This document shows positions 1 through 9,322 of a stretch of DNA of 64,000 nucleotides, in pieces (positions within the stretch are counted from its first letter, which is position 1; each line of letters starts with the position of its first letter). Where the stretch lies: assembly GCA_902802105.1 (NCBI GenBank), contig CADCKR010000002.1:32116-96115 (forward strand), read 5' to 3'. Source of the DNA: an uncultured Ruminococcus sp. (GTDB taxonomy: Bacteria > Bacillota > Clostridia > Oscillospirales > Acutalibacteraceae). The position numbers and the translations under genes are program-made. The notes beneath the pieces are model-generated. The model saw nothing but the letters and a program-made list of their open reading frames with translations, was not told the DNA's origin and searched no databases.

Positions 1-60
1 GCGGCGGCAGCGCAGAGCCTGCACCGGCGAGCCGCCGGCGCAAAATTCATTTCCCCTGAC
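1..60 (-). repeat. R1 dispersed repeat, fragment
   Basis: This GC-rich palindromic stretch ends in a reversed form of the R1 terminal motif (near AAATGAATTTTG on the minus strand) and contains the R1 core GCGCAGAGCCTGC. The fuller copies are at 34481-34684 and 60619-60821. It lies upstream of the efp promoter and may continue beyond the window edge. Confidence 0.5.
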
Positions 61-75
61 TACAGAAATTTTCCC

Positions 76-104
76 TTGCAATTTTATACGCGGTATAGTA
101 TAAT
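76..104 (+). promoter_or_regulatory. Sigma-A type promoter of efp
   Basis: TTGCAA at 76-81 and a perfect TATAAT at 99-104 are separated by 17 bp. The predicted start is about 75 nt upstream of the efp start codon. Confidence 0.75.
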
Positions 105-184
105 ATTAGGAGTATAAAGAGCCGTATGAAAAAATTTCCATCCGGCTCGCATCTTGTACATTTCTTAATCAGGAGGAAGTTTTT

Positions 185-742
185 ATGATCACAGCAGGCG
201 ATTTCAGAAACGGCGTTACGTTTGATATGGACGGACAGGTCGTTACAATTATTGAGTTCCAGCACGTTAAACCCGGAAAGGGCGCAGCTTTCGTCCGTAC
301 AAAGATCAAGAACGTCATCACAGGTGCCGTTATTGAAAAAACCTTTAACCCCAACGATAAGTACCCCACTGCTTTCATTGAGAGAAAGGATATGGAATAT
401 CTCTACAACGACGGCGACCTCTACTACTTCATGGATATGGAAAGCTATGAGCAGATCCCGATCAGCGCTTCTGTTCTCGGCGACAACTTCAAGTTTGTCA
501 AGGAAAATATGCAGTGCAAGATCCTTTCCTACAAGGGCAGCGTTTTCGGCGTAGAACCGCCTACATTCGTTGTTCTTACCGTTACACAGACAGATCCCGG
601 TTTCAAGGGCGATACTGCTACCAACGTAACAAAGCCCGCTACACTTGAAACAGGCGCCGAGATCAAGGTGCCGCTCTTCATCAACGAGGGCGATCAGATC
701 CAGATAGACACAAGAACAGGCGAGTATATGTCAAGAGCCTGA
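185..742 (+). CDS. efp: Elongation factor P
   Basis: EF-P binds between the P and E sites of the ribosome and relieves stalling at consecutive prolines. The 185-residue length is the normal bacterial length, with the KOW-like N-terminal domain followed by two OB domains. The tip loop reads PGKGAAF, with Lys32 at the position that is modified in many bacteria. No epmA/epmB-type modification gene lies nearby, so modification cannot be judged. The ATG follows an AGGAGG site at 171-176. A CD1247-like gene follows 28 bp downstream, probably on the same transcript. The protein continues without break to a typical C-terminus. Identification is secure. Confidence 0.97.
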   Translation: MITAGDFRNGVTFDMDGQVVTIIEFQHVKPGKGAAFVRTKIKNVITGAVIEKTFNPNDKYPTAFIERKDMEYLYNDGDLYYFMDMESYEQIPISASVLGDNFKFVKENMQCKILSYKGSVFGVEPPTFVVLTVTQTDPGFKGDTATNVTKPATLETGAEIKVPLFINEGDQIQIDTRTGEYMSRA

Positions 743-770
743 TCTCTGACTGTACTGCGGAGGGAATGAA

Positions 771-1229
771 ATGAAAATAACGGAAAAAGCAGCTTATGTA
801 AAGGGTCTTGTGGACGGCCTTGAGCTTGACCCCAAGGATAAGCAGACAAAAGTATTCAAGGCTCTTGTTGACCTTGTAAACGAAATGGCTGAGGAGATCT
901 CCAATCTCGAACAGTGTTATGATGACGTATGCGATCAGATAGATGCTCTTGATGAGGATCTTGCAGGCGTAGAGGATATTCTCAACAACGATGAGGATGA
1001 TGACGATTATGAGAGTCTTTGCAGCTGCGGCTGTGATGACGCTGCCTATGAAGTCACCTGCCCCACCTGCGGAACTGTCATCGGTCTTAACGAAAGCGAT
1101 CTCGGTCAGGGCGGCATGACCTGCCCGAGCTGCGGTGAGACTCTTGAATTCGACTATGATGAGGACGAACTTGATGACAAGGACGATGACGCTGAGGAGA
1201 ATGCTGAAAACGATCCTGAGCTTGACTGA
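771..1229 (+). CDS. CD1247-type acidic zinc-ribbon protein
   Basis: This 152-residue acidic protein has three visible parts. The N-terminal ~65 residues are helical (KAAYVKGLVDGLELD onward) and resemble the domain named CD1247 in clostridia. A Cys-rich middle follows with CSCGC, then CPTCG and CPSCG pairs, consistent with one or two zinc-binding knuckles. The tail is dominated by Asp and Glu. Zinc binding is inferred from the paired CPxCG motifs. The family is usually found beside efp in clostridia, as here, but I know of no established function. The gene is followed by a hairpin terminator at 1246-1283. Confidence 0.8.
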   Translation: MKITEKAAYVKGLVDGLELDPKDKQTKVFKALVDLVNEMAEEISNLEQCYDDVCDQIDALDEDLAGVEDILNNDEDDDDYESLCSCGCDDAAYEVTCPTCGTVIGLNESDLGQGGMTCPSCGETLEFDYDEDELDDKDDDAEENAENDPELD

Positions 1230-1245
1230 TCGTCGGGTAGATTTT

Positions 1246-1283
1246 GCGGAATCTTGCAACAGCAGGCAGGATTCCGCTTTTTG
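1246..1283 (+). terminator. Intrinsic terminator after the efp transcript
   Basis: GCGGAATC at 1246-1253 pairs with GATTCCGC at 1270-1277 and five T follow. It lies between the zinc-ribbon gene and the site-2 protease gene. Confidence 0.75.
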
Positions 1284-1312
1284 GTTATGACACCGAAAGG
1301 AGTAAAAGCTAT

Positions 1313-2041
1313 ATGCTTATACAGCTCATAAGACAGGGCATGGACATCACCTCCGTGCTGATCTATATCGCGTCGGTACTGATGATAATTTTTCTCGTCA
1401 ACCCCATACACGAGTGTGCCCACGGACTTATCGCATACAAGCTGGGCGACAGGACTGCCAAAAACATGGGCAGACTGACCCTCAACCCTATGGCGCACCT
1501 TGACTACATGGGCGCGATCACAATGCTCATAATAGGCTTCGGCTGGGCAAAGCCCGTGCCCGTGAACCTCCGCAATTTCAAAAAGCCTCGCCTCGGCATG
1601 ATGCTGACGGCGCTTGCGGGTCCCGTATCGAACCTGCTGGCGGCTATACTCGGCGGTCTGATATTCAATCTTATCAATACCATTATGATAAAGAACGGCA
1701 CATTTGTTTACTTTAACGGCAGCGTCTATCTTAATTCCGGATATGATCTCGGCGCATTGAAATATGTGTTCATGTTCCTGGAGTTCTTTATCGTCATCAA
1801 TATCTCGCTGGCTGTGTTCAACCTGATACCTATTCCCCCTCTCGACGGATCAAAGATACTTCTGTCCTTCCTTCCTGCGTCCGCATCCTACAAGGTGCAG
1901 CGCTACGAGATGTACATTTCCATCGTACTGCTCATACTGGTGGTGACAGGGGGAATCAGCAACATCCTGTACCCTGTACAGGGTTGGTTCTACAGCATCA
2001 TAAGCAAGCTGACCGCCCTGCCGTTCTCGTGGGCATGGTGA
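1313..2041 (+). CDS. Site-2 protease family membrane metalloprotease (M50)
   Basis: This 242-residue polytopic membrane protein belongs to the M50 family, whose members cut substrates within or near the membrane. The zinc motif HECAH (His33, Glu34, His37) lies in the first helix region, and the second conserved segment NLIPIPPLDGS supplies the usual Asp. There is no PDZ domain, as in the short YwhC-like subgroup, so it is not RseP or SpoIVFB-like in architecture. The ATG at 1313 follows AAAGGAG at 1296-1302. The gene directly precedes scpA, an arrangement common in clostridia. The substrate is unknown. Confidence 0.88.
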   Translation: MLIQLIRQGMDITSVLIYIASVLMIIFLVNPIHECAHGLIAYKLGDRTAKNMGRLTLNPMAHLDYMGAITMLIIGFGWAKPVPVNLRNFKKPRLGMMLTALAGPVSNLLAAILGGLIFNLINTIMIKNGTFVYFNGSVYLNSGYDLGALKYVFMFLEFFIVINISLAVFNLIPIPPLDGSKILLSFLPASASYKVQRYEMYISIVLLILVVTGGISNILYPVQGWFYSIISKLTALPFSWAW

Positions 2042-2075
2042 TCCACGGACGTCCCGTAATACAGGAGAATGCAAA

Positions 2076-2804
2076 TTGGAAAAGCTTTCCTACAAAACAG
2101 ACGTGTTTGAAGGTCCTCTCGACCTTCTTCTGCATCTGATAGAAAAAAACAAACTTAATATTTATGATATACTCATCTCCGAACTGCTTGACCAATATAT
2201 GGAGCAGATAAACCTCATGCAGCAGCAGGATCTCGACATTGCCGGAGAATTTCTCGCTATGGCTTCAAAGCTGATACAGATAAAATCAGCAATGCTGCTG
2301 CCTAAATATGAGGAAGCCGAGGAAATGCGCAGGGAGCTGTCCGGTCAGCTTATTGAATACAGGAAGTGCAAGCGTGTGGCGGCCGTGCTCTCATCAAAGA
2401 TCAGCTTTGACAGCTATTGCAGAGAGCCTTCAAAGATCAGGGCTGATATGAAATACAAGCGCAGCCATGAGCCCTCTTACCTTATCCCCTATTACCTCTC
2501 TGCCGTGGGGCGGGGCAAGGTAAGGATACCGCCGCCGAAGGATGCTTTTTCCGGCATAGTCGCAAGAAGGATAGTTTCCGTAAGCTCAAAAATATACAGC
2601 GTAATGCGCAAGCTGCGCAGAGAAAGCAGCAAGCCCTATCGTGAAATGTTCGATGATGCTGCCGACAGGAGCGAGCTTGTGGCAACATTTCTTGCAATAC
2701 TTGAACTCATTAAGGGCAAGCGTGTCCGTGTTATCGGCGACGGAGAGGACTGCGAGCTGAAACTGATATCCGGTGGTGAAACAAATTGGAACGAGCAAAG
2801 CTGA
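2076..2804 (+). CDS. scpA: Segregation and condensation protein A
   Basis: ScpA is the kleisin subunit that bridges the Smc heads in the bacterial condensin complex. The diagnostic N-terminus FEGPLDLLLHLIEKNKLNIY is present, followed by the QDLDIAGEFLAMASKLIQIK helix and a C-terminal winged helix. At 242 residues it is full length. A TTG start sits behind AGGAGA. The 3' end overlaps scpB by 19 nt, implying coupled translation. Smc itself is encoded at 14.0-17.6 kb on the other strand. Confidence 0.96.
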   Translation: MEKLSYKTDVFEGPLDLLLHLIEKNKLNIYDILISELLDQYMEQINLMQQQDLDIAGEFLAMASKLIQIKSAMLLPKYEEAEEMRRELSGQLIEYRKCKRVAAVLSSKISFDSYCREPSKIRADMKYKRSHEPSYLIPYYLSAVGRGKVRIPPPKDAFSGIVARRIVSVSSKIYSVMRKLRRESSKPYREMFDDAADRSELVATFLAILELIKGKRVRVIGDGEDCELKLISGGETNWNEQS

Positions 2805-3427
2805 AAAGTACAATAGAAGCCGTATTATTTGCCTGCGGAACGCCCGTGGAGGCTGACAGGATAGCTCAGGCTCTTGAGATCAGCGCTGACTATGCGGCAG
2901 ATGTTTGCGAGGAGCTGCTCAGGGAATATGCAGACCGTGACAGCGGCATACGCATAGTAAGGCTGAATAAAAGCTACCAGATGTGTAGCCGTGAGGAATA
3001 TGCCGGAGCAATAAGAGCCGTTATGGATATCAAACGCAACTCTCCGCTTTCTCAGGCCGCAGCAGAGGTGCTTGCGGTCATTGCCTACAATCAGCCCGTA
3101 ACCAAGGCTTTTGTCGAGCAGGTGCGCGGAGTAGACTGCTCAGGCGTTATCAGCGGTCTTATCGCGCGTCAGCTGATAGAAGAAAAGGGGCGCCTTGAGC
3201 TTCCGGGCAGACCGCTGGTCTATGGGACTACAGAGCACTTCCTGAGATGTTTCAATATTTCCTCCATAGATGAACTGCCGCCGCTTCCCGATGATGATGA
3301 CGGCGAAGCATCACGGAATGAAAACGACGCTATTACCTTTGATGATTATTTATCCGCACAAAACGAAAGCATCCCGGCAAGCGGAAGCGCCGGAAACAGC
3401 AAGACCGATTCGGGTGATCTGACATGA
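2786..3427 (+). CDS. scpB: Segregation and condensation protein B
   Basis: ScpB is the dimeric winged-helix (kite) subunit that binds ScpA in condensin. The N-terminus KSTIEAVLFACGTPV and the block AAAEVLAVIAYNQPVTK are characteristic of the family. After the second winged helix (to about residue 165) comes an acidic, poorly conserved tail. The start appears to be TTG within the end of scpA, and the stop overlaps the next gene by 4 nt (ATGA). The exact start is less certain than the identity. Confidence 0.95.
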   Translation: MERAKLKSTIEAVLFACGTPVEADRIAQALEISADYAADVCEELLREYADRDSGIRIVRLNKSYQMCSREEYAGAIRAVMDIKRNSPLSQAAAEVLAVIAYNQPVTKAFVEQVRGVDCSGVISGLIARQLIEEKGRLELPGRPLVYGTTEHFLRCFNISSIDELPPLPDDDDGEASRNENDAITFDDYLSAQNESIPASGSAGNSKTDSGDLT

Positions 3428-4155
3428 ATGTATTTCTGCTGATACTTGCGGGTATCATATTGATAATACTTCTGCTGCTTTTGTGTCCGTTCTCAATAAA
3501 GATAGTCTATGACGAAAAGGTGCATCTGAGCGTGGGATATTTCTTTCCCGTTTTCAGGATACCGCTTGAAAAGAAAGAAATAACCGACCCCAAAAAGCTT
3601 GCACGTCTGGAAAAGAAGAAGCAGAAAAAAGAGGAAAAGAAAAAGCGCCGTGAAGAAAAGCAGCGCATTAAAGAAGAAAAACAGCGCATGAAGCTAAAGG
3701 CTCAGGGCAAGGAGCTGCCCGAAAAGAAGCAAAACTTCATTGCCGGCCTGATAAAAAAAGAGGGACTTTCGGGGCTTATCGACCTTTTGAAGGAATTAGT
3801 AAGCATACTTGCGGGACTGATGAAAAAAACAACAGACCATCTTGTTATTTCAAAAATGGATCTGCAAATTGCTCTTGGCAGTGAGGATGCCGCGCACACG
3901 GCAGTGCTTTACGGTCAGACGTGCAGCGCAGTATATCCGCTTATAAACATCATTTCCTCTCACGTCAAAAAATGCAGGCACAGGGAGCGCATCGCTCCTG
4001 TATTCACCTCTGAAAAAACAAGGATACGCTTCATACTGCAGGCAAGAATACAGCCCTTCTTCATTCTCAGCGGCGCTGTAAGGGCGGGGCTGAGATTCCT
4101 TAAAACAATGCTTTCAAAGAAAGCCGCAGCTCAGCCTCAAAGCTCTGAGCGGTGA
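3424..4155 (+). CDS. DUF2953 membrane-anchored protein
   Basis: This 243-residue protein has one N-terminal transmembrane helix (about residues 3-22). A long, highly charged Lys/Glu/Arg segment (about 55-105) is probably a coiled coil. A C-terminal domain containing LYGQTCSAVYPLI follows, as seen in the DUF2953 family. The family usually lies between scpB and ytfJ in clostridia, and that order holds here. The start ATG overlaps the scpB stop. No enzymatic motif is visible. A sporulation role is suspected only from the neighbouring ytfJ and dacF. Confidence 0.75.
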   Translation: MNVFLLILAGIILIILLLLLCPFSIKIVYDEKVHLSVGYFFPVFRIPLEKKEITDPKKLARLEKKKQKKEEKKKRREEKQRIKEEKQRMKLKAQGKELPEKKQNFIAGLIKKEGLSGLIDLLKELVSILAGLMKKTTDHLVISKMDLQIALGSEDAAHTAVLYGQTCSAVYPLINIISSHVKKCRHRERIAPVFTSEKTRIRFILQARIQPFFILSGAVRAGLRFLKTMLSKKAAAQPQSSER

Positions 4156-4297
4156 TCTGCTGCCTATCCGACACATATCAAATTCAGCAGCGGCAAGCAC
4201 AAGTGTTGCCTTAAAGCTACAGCTCAGCTTTCGATGGGCTTTCACTTGAAGATCCACATTACAAAAACTGATTTCCGTGCACATTCAATGAAAGCTA

Positions 4298-4326
4298 TTG
4301 CAAAATTGTTCCAAGTGTATTATACT
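4298..4326 (+). promoter_or_regulatory. Promoter of ytfJ
   Basis: TTGCAA at 4298-4303 and TATACT at 4321-4326 are 17 bp apart, 42 nt before the start codon. This is a sigma-A-like form. I did not find a convincing sigma-F sequence, although ytfJ homologues are forespore genes in Bacillus. Confidence 0.55.
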
Positions 4327-4368
4327 TATCAATATAAAACAAGTAAAAAACAAAAGGCGGTGTTTATT

Positions 4369-4827
4369 ATGAGTGAACGTCCTATCGAAGGTCTGATGGG
4401 CACAACACTTGACAAGATCAGGGATATGGTAGATGTAAATACTATCATCGGTTCACCTATCACTGTTCCGGGCGGCACGACCGTAATTCCCGTTTCAAAG
4501 GTAATGTACGGCTTCGCTTCCGGCGGTTCTGAATTCAACAACAAGAACGAGAGCAAGGATAACCTTTTCGGCGGCGGCGCAGGCGCAGGCGTTACGATCA
4601 CGCCTATCGCTTTTATCGCTGTCACAAAGGATGACGTAAAGCTGCTTAATGTCACCAACTTCAAAGATTCTCAGGACAGAGCCGTTGGCCTTGTTCCGGA
4701 GCTTCTTGACAAAATAATCGGTCTTTTCAAAAAGGATAAGTCAGACGATAAAAACAATGACAGCTCCGAAGAAAAGAATAATGACGCCGAAAATGCCGAA
4801 ACAGGCATTGACGACCCGAAGGTATGA
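4369..4827 (+). CDS. ytfJ: GerW/YtfJ family sporulation protein
   Basis: This 152-residue protein has the family signature in order: IEGLMGTTLDKIRDMVDVN, then VIGSP-like and VPGGTTVIPVSKV segments, a glycine stretch GGGAGAG and the TPIAFIAV block. The C-terminal 40 residues are an Asp/Asn/Glu/Lys tail. GerW (YtfJ) is a forespore protein needed for germination responses in Bacillus subtilis. That role is carried over by homology. The ATG at 4369 follows AAAGGCGGTG. An upstream in-frame extension to 4234 runs through the promoter region and was not used. Confidence 0.92.
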   Translation: MSERPIEGLMGTTLDKIRDMVDVNTIIGSPITVPGGTTVIPVSKVMYGFASGGSEFNNKNESKDNLFGGGAGAGVTITPIAFIAVTKDDVKLLNVTNFKDSQDRAVGLVPELLDKIIGLFKKDKSDDKNNDSSEEKNNDAENAETGIDDPKV

Positions 4828-4846
4828 CAAATCAAGCCGACTGATA

Positions 4847-4905
4847 CGCCTGCCCTGTGCATATAAATTCTTATAGGTATTTATATAAAGGGCAGGTGTT
4901 TTTTT
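4847..4905 (+). terminator. Terminator-like hairpin containing the dacF ribosome-binding site
   Basis: CGCCTGCCC at 4847-4855 pairs with GGGCAGGTG at 4890-4898. An inner stem, ATATAAAT with ATTTATAT, extends it. Seven T follow at 4899-4905. The 3' arm is also the only Shine-Dalgarno-like sequence before the dacF TTG start at 4904, so the structure could both terminate ytfJ transcripts and mask dacF translation. Confidence 0.75.
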
Positions 4906-6028
4906 GTTTACTAAAAAGATCATACCGGCGGTGCTGTCGATGGCTGTGATGCTGTGTGCTTTATGCCTGAGCGGCAGTACAAATATCCGCACACAGGATA
5001 TCCCTTTAAGCGCAGGATCGGCAATACTTATCTGCGCTGACAGCGGACAGGTACTCTGCGAAAAGGATCCCGATCAAAAAATGCCGATCGCAAGCATAAC
5101 CAAAATAATGACAGCCGTTATTGCTTTGGAATATGCAAAAAAGAACGACATCGAAATCCGTTTTACAAAACAAATGGAGGCGGAGGGTTCAAGCCTTTAC
5201 CTTAAAGAAGGAGAGGTGCTCAAACTCTCTCAGCTGACAGCAGGAATGATGTGCGTATCGGGAAACGATGCTGCAAACGCTGTGGCCATAGGCATTGCAG
5301 GCAGCCTTGAGGACTTTGCCGTCATGATGAACGAAAAGGCGGCAGAGCTTGGCATGAGCCGCACTCATTTTGTAACGCCTTCGGGGCTTGACGATGAAGA
5401 GCATTATTCAACAGCCCGTGATATGGCTTTGCTGTGCCGTTATGCAATGTCGATGGAAAGCTTTGCTTCCATAGTATCTAAAAAAAGCCTGACCGTCAGC
5501 TATGTGCTGCCGAAGGGAAAAACTCAGAGCTGTACCAACCACAACAAGCTGCTTGCCGCCTATGACGGCTGCATCGGCATAAAAACAGGCTTCACCAAAA
5601 GGGCAGGAAGAACCTTGACGTCATGTGCAGAAAGGGACGGCGTAAGACTCATTGCAGTAACGCTGAAAGCCCCCGATGATTGGAACGACCACAAAAGACT
5701 GCTTGACTACGGATTTTCTGTTACAGAAGGAATAAAAGCCGTCAAGAAAGAACAAGACTTCCTGCTGCCCGTTGTCGGCGGAAATGCCGGCTTTGTAAAA
5801 GTAAGACCCAGGGACGACTGTATATGCACTGTCCTGAAAGGAAAAGAACCTGACATAACGATAAGGATATTCATGCCGCACTTTGTATATGCGCCGCAAT
5901 ACAAGGGCACGTCTGCCGGAAGGATATGCTGCTGCATAAACGGAGTGAAAACAGCCGAAACAGAGCTTATATACGCCGAGGATGCATATTTTAATGAAAA
6001 CGACCAACCGCTTGACCAAAAAGGATGA
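4904..6028 (+). CDS. dacF: D-alanyl-D-alanine carboxypeptidase, DacF type
   Basis: This penicillin-binding serine peptidase (S11) trims the terminal D-Ala of peptidoglycan stem peptides. DacF homologues act on spore cortex. An N-terminal signal peptide (MFTKKII then a hydrophobic stretch) is followed by all three active-site motifs: SITK (Ser64, Lys67), SGN, and KTG within IGIKTGFTKRAG. The ~100-residue C-terminal domain is present, but no clear amphipathic anchor is seen. The proposed start is a TTG at the end of a T-tract immediately after a strong hairpin, which is unusual. The family assignment is firm. The DacF rather than DacA label rests on the neighbouring ytfJ and on scpAB synteny. 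Confidence 0.88.
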   Translation: MFTKKIIPAVLSMAVMLCALCLSGSTNIRTQDIPLSAGSAILICADSGQVLCEKDPDQKMPIASITKIMTAVIALEYAKKNDIEIRFTKQMEAEGSSLYLKEGEVLKLSQLTAGMMCVSGNDAANAVAIGIAGSLEDFAVMMNEKAAELGMSRTHFVTPSGLDDEEHYSTARDMALLCRYAMSMESFASIVSKKSLTVSYVLPKGKTQSCTNHNKLLAAYDGCIGIKTGFTKRAGRTLTSCAERDGVRLIAVTLKAPDDWNDHKRLLDYGFSVTEGIKAVKKEQDFLLPVVGGNAGFVKVRPRDDCICTVLKGKEPDITIRIFMPHFVYAPQYKGTSAGRICCCINGVKTAETELIYAEDAYFNENDQPLDQKG

Positions 6029-6034
6029 GGAAAT

Positions 6035-6805
6035 ATGGAGAGCAACGAAAAAATCAGGATACAAAAAATAATTGCCGAAGCAGGCATTGCTTCAAGAAGA
6101 AAGGCCGAGGAGCTTATCACCCGCGGAGCCGTAACGATCAACGGCAGACGCGCGCAGCTTGGCGAAAAGGCTGACCCGTGCAGGGATAAAATAACAGTAG
6201 CCGGCAGAACAATAGTAGTGCGCAAAAATACGAAGAAATATTACATCATGCTTCACAAGCCGAGAGGCTTCATCACTACAATGAGCGATGAAGGCGGCAG
6301 AAAGTGCGTTGCAGAGCTTATTGACGAAATACCCGCAAGGCTGTTTCCTGTAGGCAGGCTTGACCGTGATTCTGAGGGACTGCTTTTTATGACAAACGAC
6401 GGCGATTTTGCCAACATGATAAGCCACCCCTCTACCCACTTTGCAAAGACCTATCGTGTTACAGTGCATCCGGCAATAACAGAGGATCAGCTCACGAGCC
6501 TGACAACAGGAGTTATAGTAGAAGGCCGTAAATCAATGCCGGCTGCCATCAGGGTAATAACTGCCGAAAAGGAACGAACTGTGCTTGAGATAGTGCTTGA
6601 AGAGGGACGCAACAGACAGATACGCAAAATGTGCGAGGCAGTCGGGCTTGAAGTGGCAAGACTGAAAAGGACAGCGATCGGTCCTGTTAAATTAGGTATG
6701 CTCCAGCCGGGAAAATGGCGCGAGCTTAAACCCGATGAGATGAGAGCCATCAGGAACTACCACAAAAAATTAGAAGCCAAAAAATCCGATCAGGAAAACG
6801 ATTAA
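6035..6805 (+). CDS. rluB: 23S rRNA pseudouridine synthase, RluB family
   Basis: The enzyme converts a specific uridine in 23S rRNA (position 2605 in E. coli numbering for RluB) to pseudouridine. An S4 RNA-binding domain covers about residues 7-55, and the catalytic core carries GRLDRDSEGLL with Asp110 as the nucleophile. The RNRQIRKMCEAVG block is also typical of the RsuA/RluB/E/F group. The ATG follows GAGGAAAT, 6 bp after the dacF stop, so it is probably co-transcribed with dacF. RluB over RsuA is the better call by synteny with scpB, but substrate is inferred. Confidence 0.9.
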   Translation: MESNEKIRIQKIIAEAGIASRRKAEELITRGAVTINGRRAQLGEKADPCRDKITVAGRTIVVRKNTKKYYIMLHKPRGFITTMSDEGGRKCVAELIDEIPARLFPVGRLDRDSEGLLFMTNDGDFANMISHPSTHFAKTYRVTVHPAITEDQLTSLTTGVIVEGRKSMPAAIRVITAEKERTVLEIVLEEGRNRQIRKMCEAVGLEVARLKRTAIGPVKLGMLQPGKWRELKPDEMRAIRNYHKKLEAKKSDQEND

Positions 6806-6806
6806 A

Positions 6807-6850
6807 ACAAAAGTCAGTGTACCGGAGCGATCCGGACACTGACTTTTATT
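6807..6850. terminator. Bidirectional terminator between rluB and leuS
   Basis: AAAAGTCAGTGT (6809-6820) pairs with ACACTGACTTTT (6835-6846), with an inner CCGG/CCGG stem. A- and T-runs on both sides allow termination of the convergent rluB and leuS transcripts. Confidence 0.85.
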
Positions 6851-6857
6851 TTAAATA

Positions 6858-9266
6858 TCACTTTGCTACAATATTGACAAGCTTGCCCTTTACATATATC
6901 TCCTTGATGATGTTCTTGCCGTCTATCATCGGAGCGATCTTCTCTGACTTCTTTGCAAGTTCAAGCGCTCCTGCCTGATCTATATCAACAGGCACCATTA
7001 TCTTGTCCCTGACCTTGCCGTTGATCTGTACGGCTATCTCTACAGATTCTTCCACACACTTGCTCTCGTCATATTCCGGCCATGCCGCAGCAGAAGCAAA
7101 ACCGCTGCCCAATTTAGCCTGCTCCCATACCTCCTCGGCTGCATGAGGCGCAAACGGGCTCATAAGGATAGTAAATATTTTCAGCTCTTCCTTAGTAACG
7201 GAGCCGGAAGCGTAAATATCGTTGATAAGCGACATCAGCGCTGCAATAGCGGTGTTGAATTTCAGGGTCTCCACGTCATCGCCGACCTTCCTGATGGTCT
7301 TGTGGAAGGCAGATTCAAGCTCAGGACGCACTGCATCGCCCTTGACCATTCCTTCAAGCCCGCAGAAACGCTCTATAAATCTGCGGCAGCCCTTGATGCT
7401 GCTTGAATTCCACGGAGCGGCGTTCTCAAAGTCACCGATGAACATTTCAAACATACGCATCGTGTCTGCGCCGTAGGTATTTACTATATCATCCGGATTG
7501 ACAACATTGCCCCTCGACTTGCTCATCTTCTCTCCGTTCTCGCCAAGTATCATGCCATGACTTGTACGCTTTGCATAAGGCTCAGGAGTAGGAACGACCT
7601 TTATATCATAAAGGAACTTGTGCCAGAAACGGCTGTAGAGCAGATGAAGCGTTGTGTGCTCCATGCCGCCGTTGTACCAGTCTACAGGCGACCAGTATTT
7701 CAGAGCCTCTTCGCTCGCAAGAGCATTGTCGTTATGAGGATCCATATATCTCAGGAAGTACCACGAAGAGCCTGCCCACTGAGGCATGGTGTCTGTCTCG
7801 CGCTTTGCATCGCCGCCGCATTTCGGACATTTTGTATTTACCCAGTCGGTCATCTTTGCAAGAGGTGACTCACCGTTATCTGTAGGCTCGTAGGATTCAA
7901 CATCCGGCAGCTCAAGCGGAAGCTCGCTTTCGGGCACTGCAACAGCACCGCAGCACGGACAATGAACTATCGGGATAGGCTCGCCCCAGTAGCGCTGACG
8001 TGAGAACACCCAGTCACGAAGCTTGAAATTAACCTTTGACCTGCCCTTGCCTGTCTTTTCGAGCTCTTCGATTATGCGCTTCTTTGCATCATCGACCGAC
8101 AGACCGTTGAGGTAATCGGAATTTACAAGCACACCTGTTGCGCAGTCGGTAAACGCTTCCTCCTGAACATTCTCTCCGCCCTTTACGACCTCAATTATGG
8201 GAAGGTCAAACTTCTTTGCAAAGTCGTGGTCACGGGTATCGTGTGCCGGCACAGCCATGATAGCGCCTGTTCCGTATGATACCAGAACATAGTCTGAAAT
8301 GAATATCGGTATCTGTCTGCCGTTTACAGGGTTTACCGCGTCAACTCCGCTGATGCGCACGCCCGTCTTGTCCTTGGCAACCTCTGTACGCTCAAAATCG
8401 GACTTTCTTGCAGCGGCGTCCTGATATGCCCTGATCTCGTCCATGTTGCCGATAACTCCCGAAAGCTTTTCGATTATCGGGTGCTCAGGCGATATTACCA
8501 TATATGTAGCGCCGAAGAGCGTATCGGGTCTTGTAGTATATACAGTGAGGGTATCGCCTGTCGTGGTAGTGAAGTCTACCTCTGCGCCGGTAGAACGGCC
8601 TATCCAGTTCTTCTGCTGCGCCTTTACCCTGTCGGGATAATCTACCAGATCAAGATCATTGATAAGTCTGTCGGCATAAGCCGTTATTTTCAGCATCCAC
8701 TGTGACTTTACCTTTCTTACGACCTCGCTGCCGCAGCGCTCACAAACGCCGTTAACGACCTCCTCGTTAGCAAGCACACACTTGCACGAGGTACACCAGT
8801 TGACTGCCATTTCCTTTTTATATGCAAGGCCGTTTTCAAAGAGCTTGAGGAATATCCACTGTGTCCACTTGTAATACTTGGGGTCTGTCGTGTTTATCTC
8901 TCTGCTCCAATCGAAGGAAATACCCAGAGACTGGAGCTGGCTCTTGAAGCGCGCCACGTTTTTCTCTGTTACGATCTTGGGGTGAATGTGATTCTTGATA
9001 GCGTAATTTTCCGTAGGCAGGCCAAACGCATCCCAACCGATGGGATAGAGCACATTATAGCCCTGCTGTCTGCGCTTTCTTGCGATGATATCAAGAGCAG
9101 TGTAGGATCTCGGATGTCCTACGTGCAGTCCCTGTCCGGAAGGGTAAGGGAACTCAATGAGCGCATAGAATTTCTTTTTGTCGGAGGAATTCTCGGCATG
9201 GAATATGCCTGCTTCCTCCCAACGCTTCTGCCACTTGGCTTCAATGTTTTTGTGATCGTACTTCAA
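6858..9266 (-). CDS. leuS: Leucyl-tRNA synthetase
   Basis: This class I aminoacyl-tRNA synthetase charges tRNA-Leu. Its 802 residues are a normal bacterial length. The HIGH-type motif is in [16 protein letters not shown], a zinc-binding CTSC...CERCG segment follows near residue 160, then the large CP1 editing domain with its [11 protein letters not shown] block, and the KMSKS loop in [10 protein letters not shown]. The start codon is TTG behind AAAGGAG. It is the last gene of the yqeK-rsfS-leuS group, 56 bp after rsfS. Identification is secure. Confidence 0.97.
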   Translation of the reverse strand: MKYDHKNIEAKWQKRWEEAGIFHAENSSDKKKFYALIEFPYPSGQGLHVGHPRSYTALDIIARKRRQQGYNVLYPIGWDAFGLPTENYAIKNHIHPKIVTEKNVARFKSQLQSLGISFDWSREINTTDPKYYKWTQWIFLKLFENGLAYKKEMAVNWCTSCKCVLANEEVVNGVCERCGSEVVRKVKSQWMLKITAYADRLINDLDLVDYPDRVKAQQKNWIGRSTGAEVDFTTTTGDTLTVYTTRPDTLFGATYMVISPEHPIIEKLSGVIGNMDEIRAYQDAAARKSDFERTEVAKDKTGVRISGVDAVNPVNGRQIPIFISDYVLVSYGTGAIMAVPAHDTRDHDFAKKFDLPIIEVVKGGENVQEEAFTDCATGVLVNSDYLNGLSVDDAKKRIIEELEKTGKGRSKVNFKLRDWVFSRQRYWGEPIPIVHCPCCGAVAVPESELPLELPDVESYEPTDNGESPLAKMTDWVNTKCPKCGGDAKRETDTMPQWAGSSWYFLRYMDPHNDNALASEEALKYWSPVDWYNGGMEHTTLHLLYSRFWHKFLYDIKVVPTPEPYAKRTSHGMILGENGEKMSKSRGNVVNPDDIVNTYGADTMRMFEMFIGDFENAAPWNSSSIKGCRRFIERFCGLEGMVKGDAVRPELESAFHKTIRKVGDDVETLKFNTAIAALMSLINDIYASGSVTKEELKIFTILMSPFAPHAAEEVWEQAKLGSGFASAAAWPEYDESKCVEESVEIAVQINGKVRDKIMVPVDIDQAGALELAKKSEKIAPMIDGKNIIKEIYVKGKLVNIVAK

Positions 9267-9322
9267 TGTTTTTCTCTCCTTTTTATAAATACATTTAAAA
9301 AAATCAAACGAACGAGCCTTTA

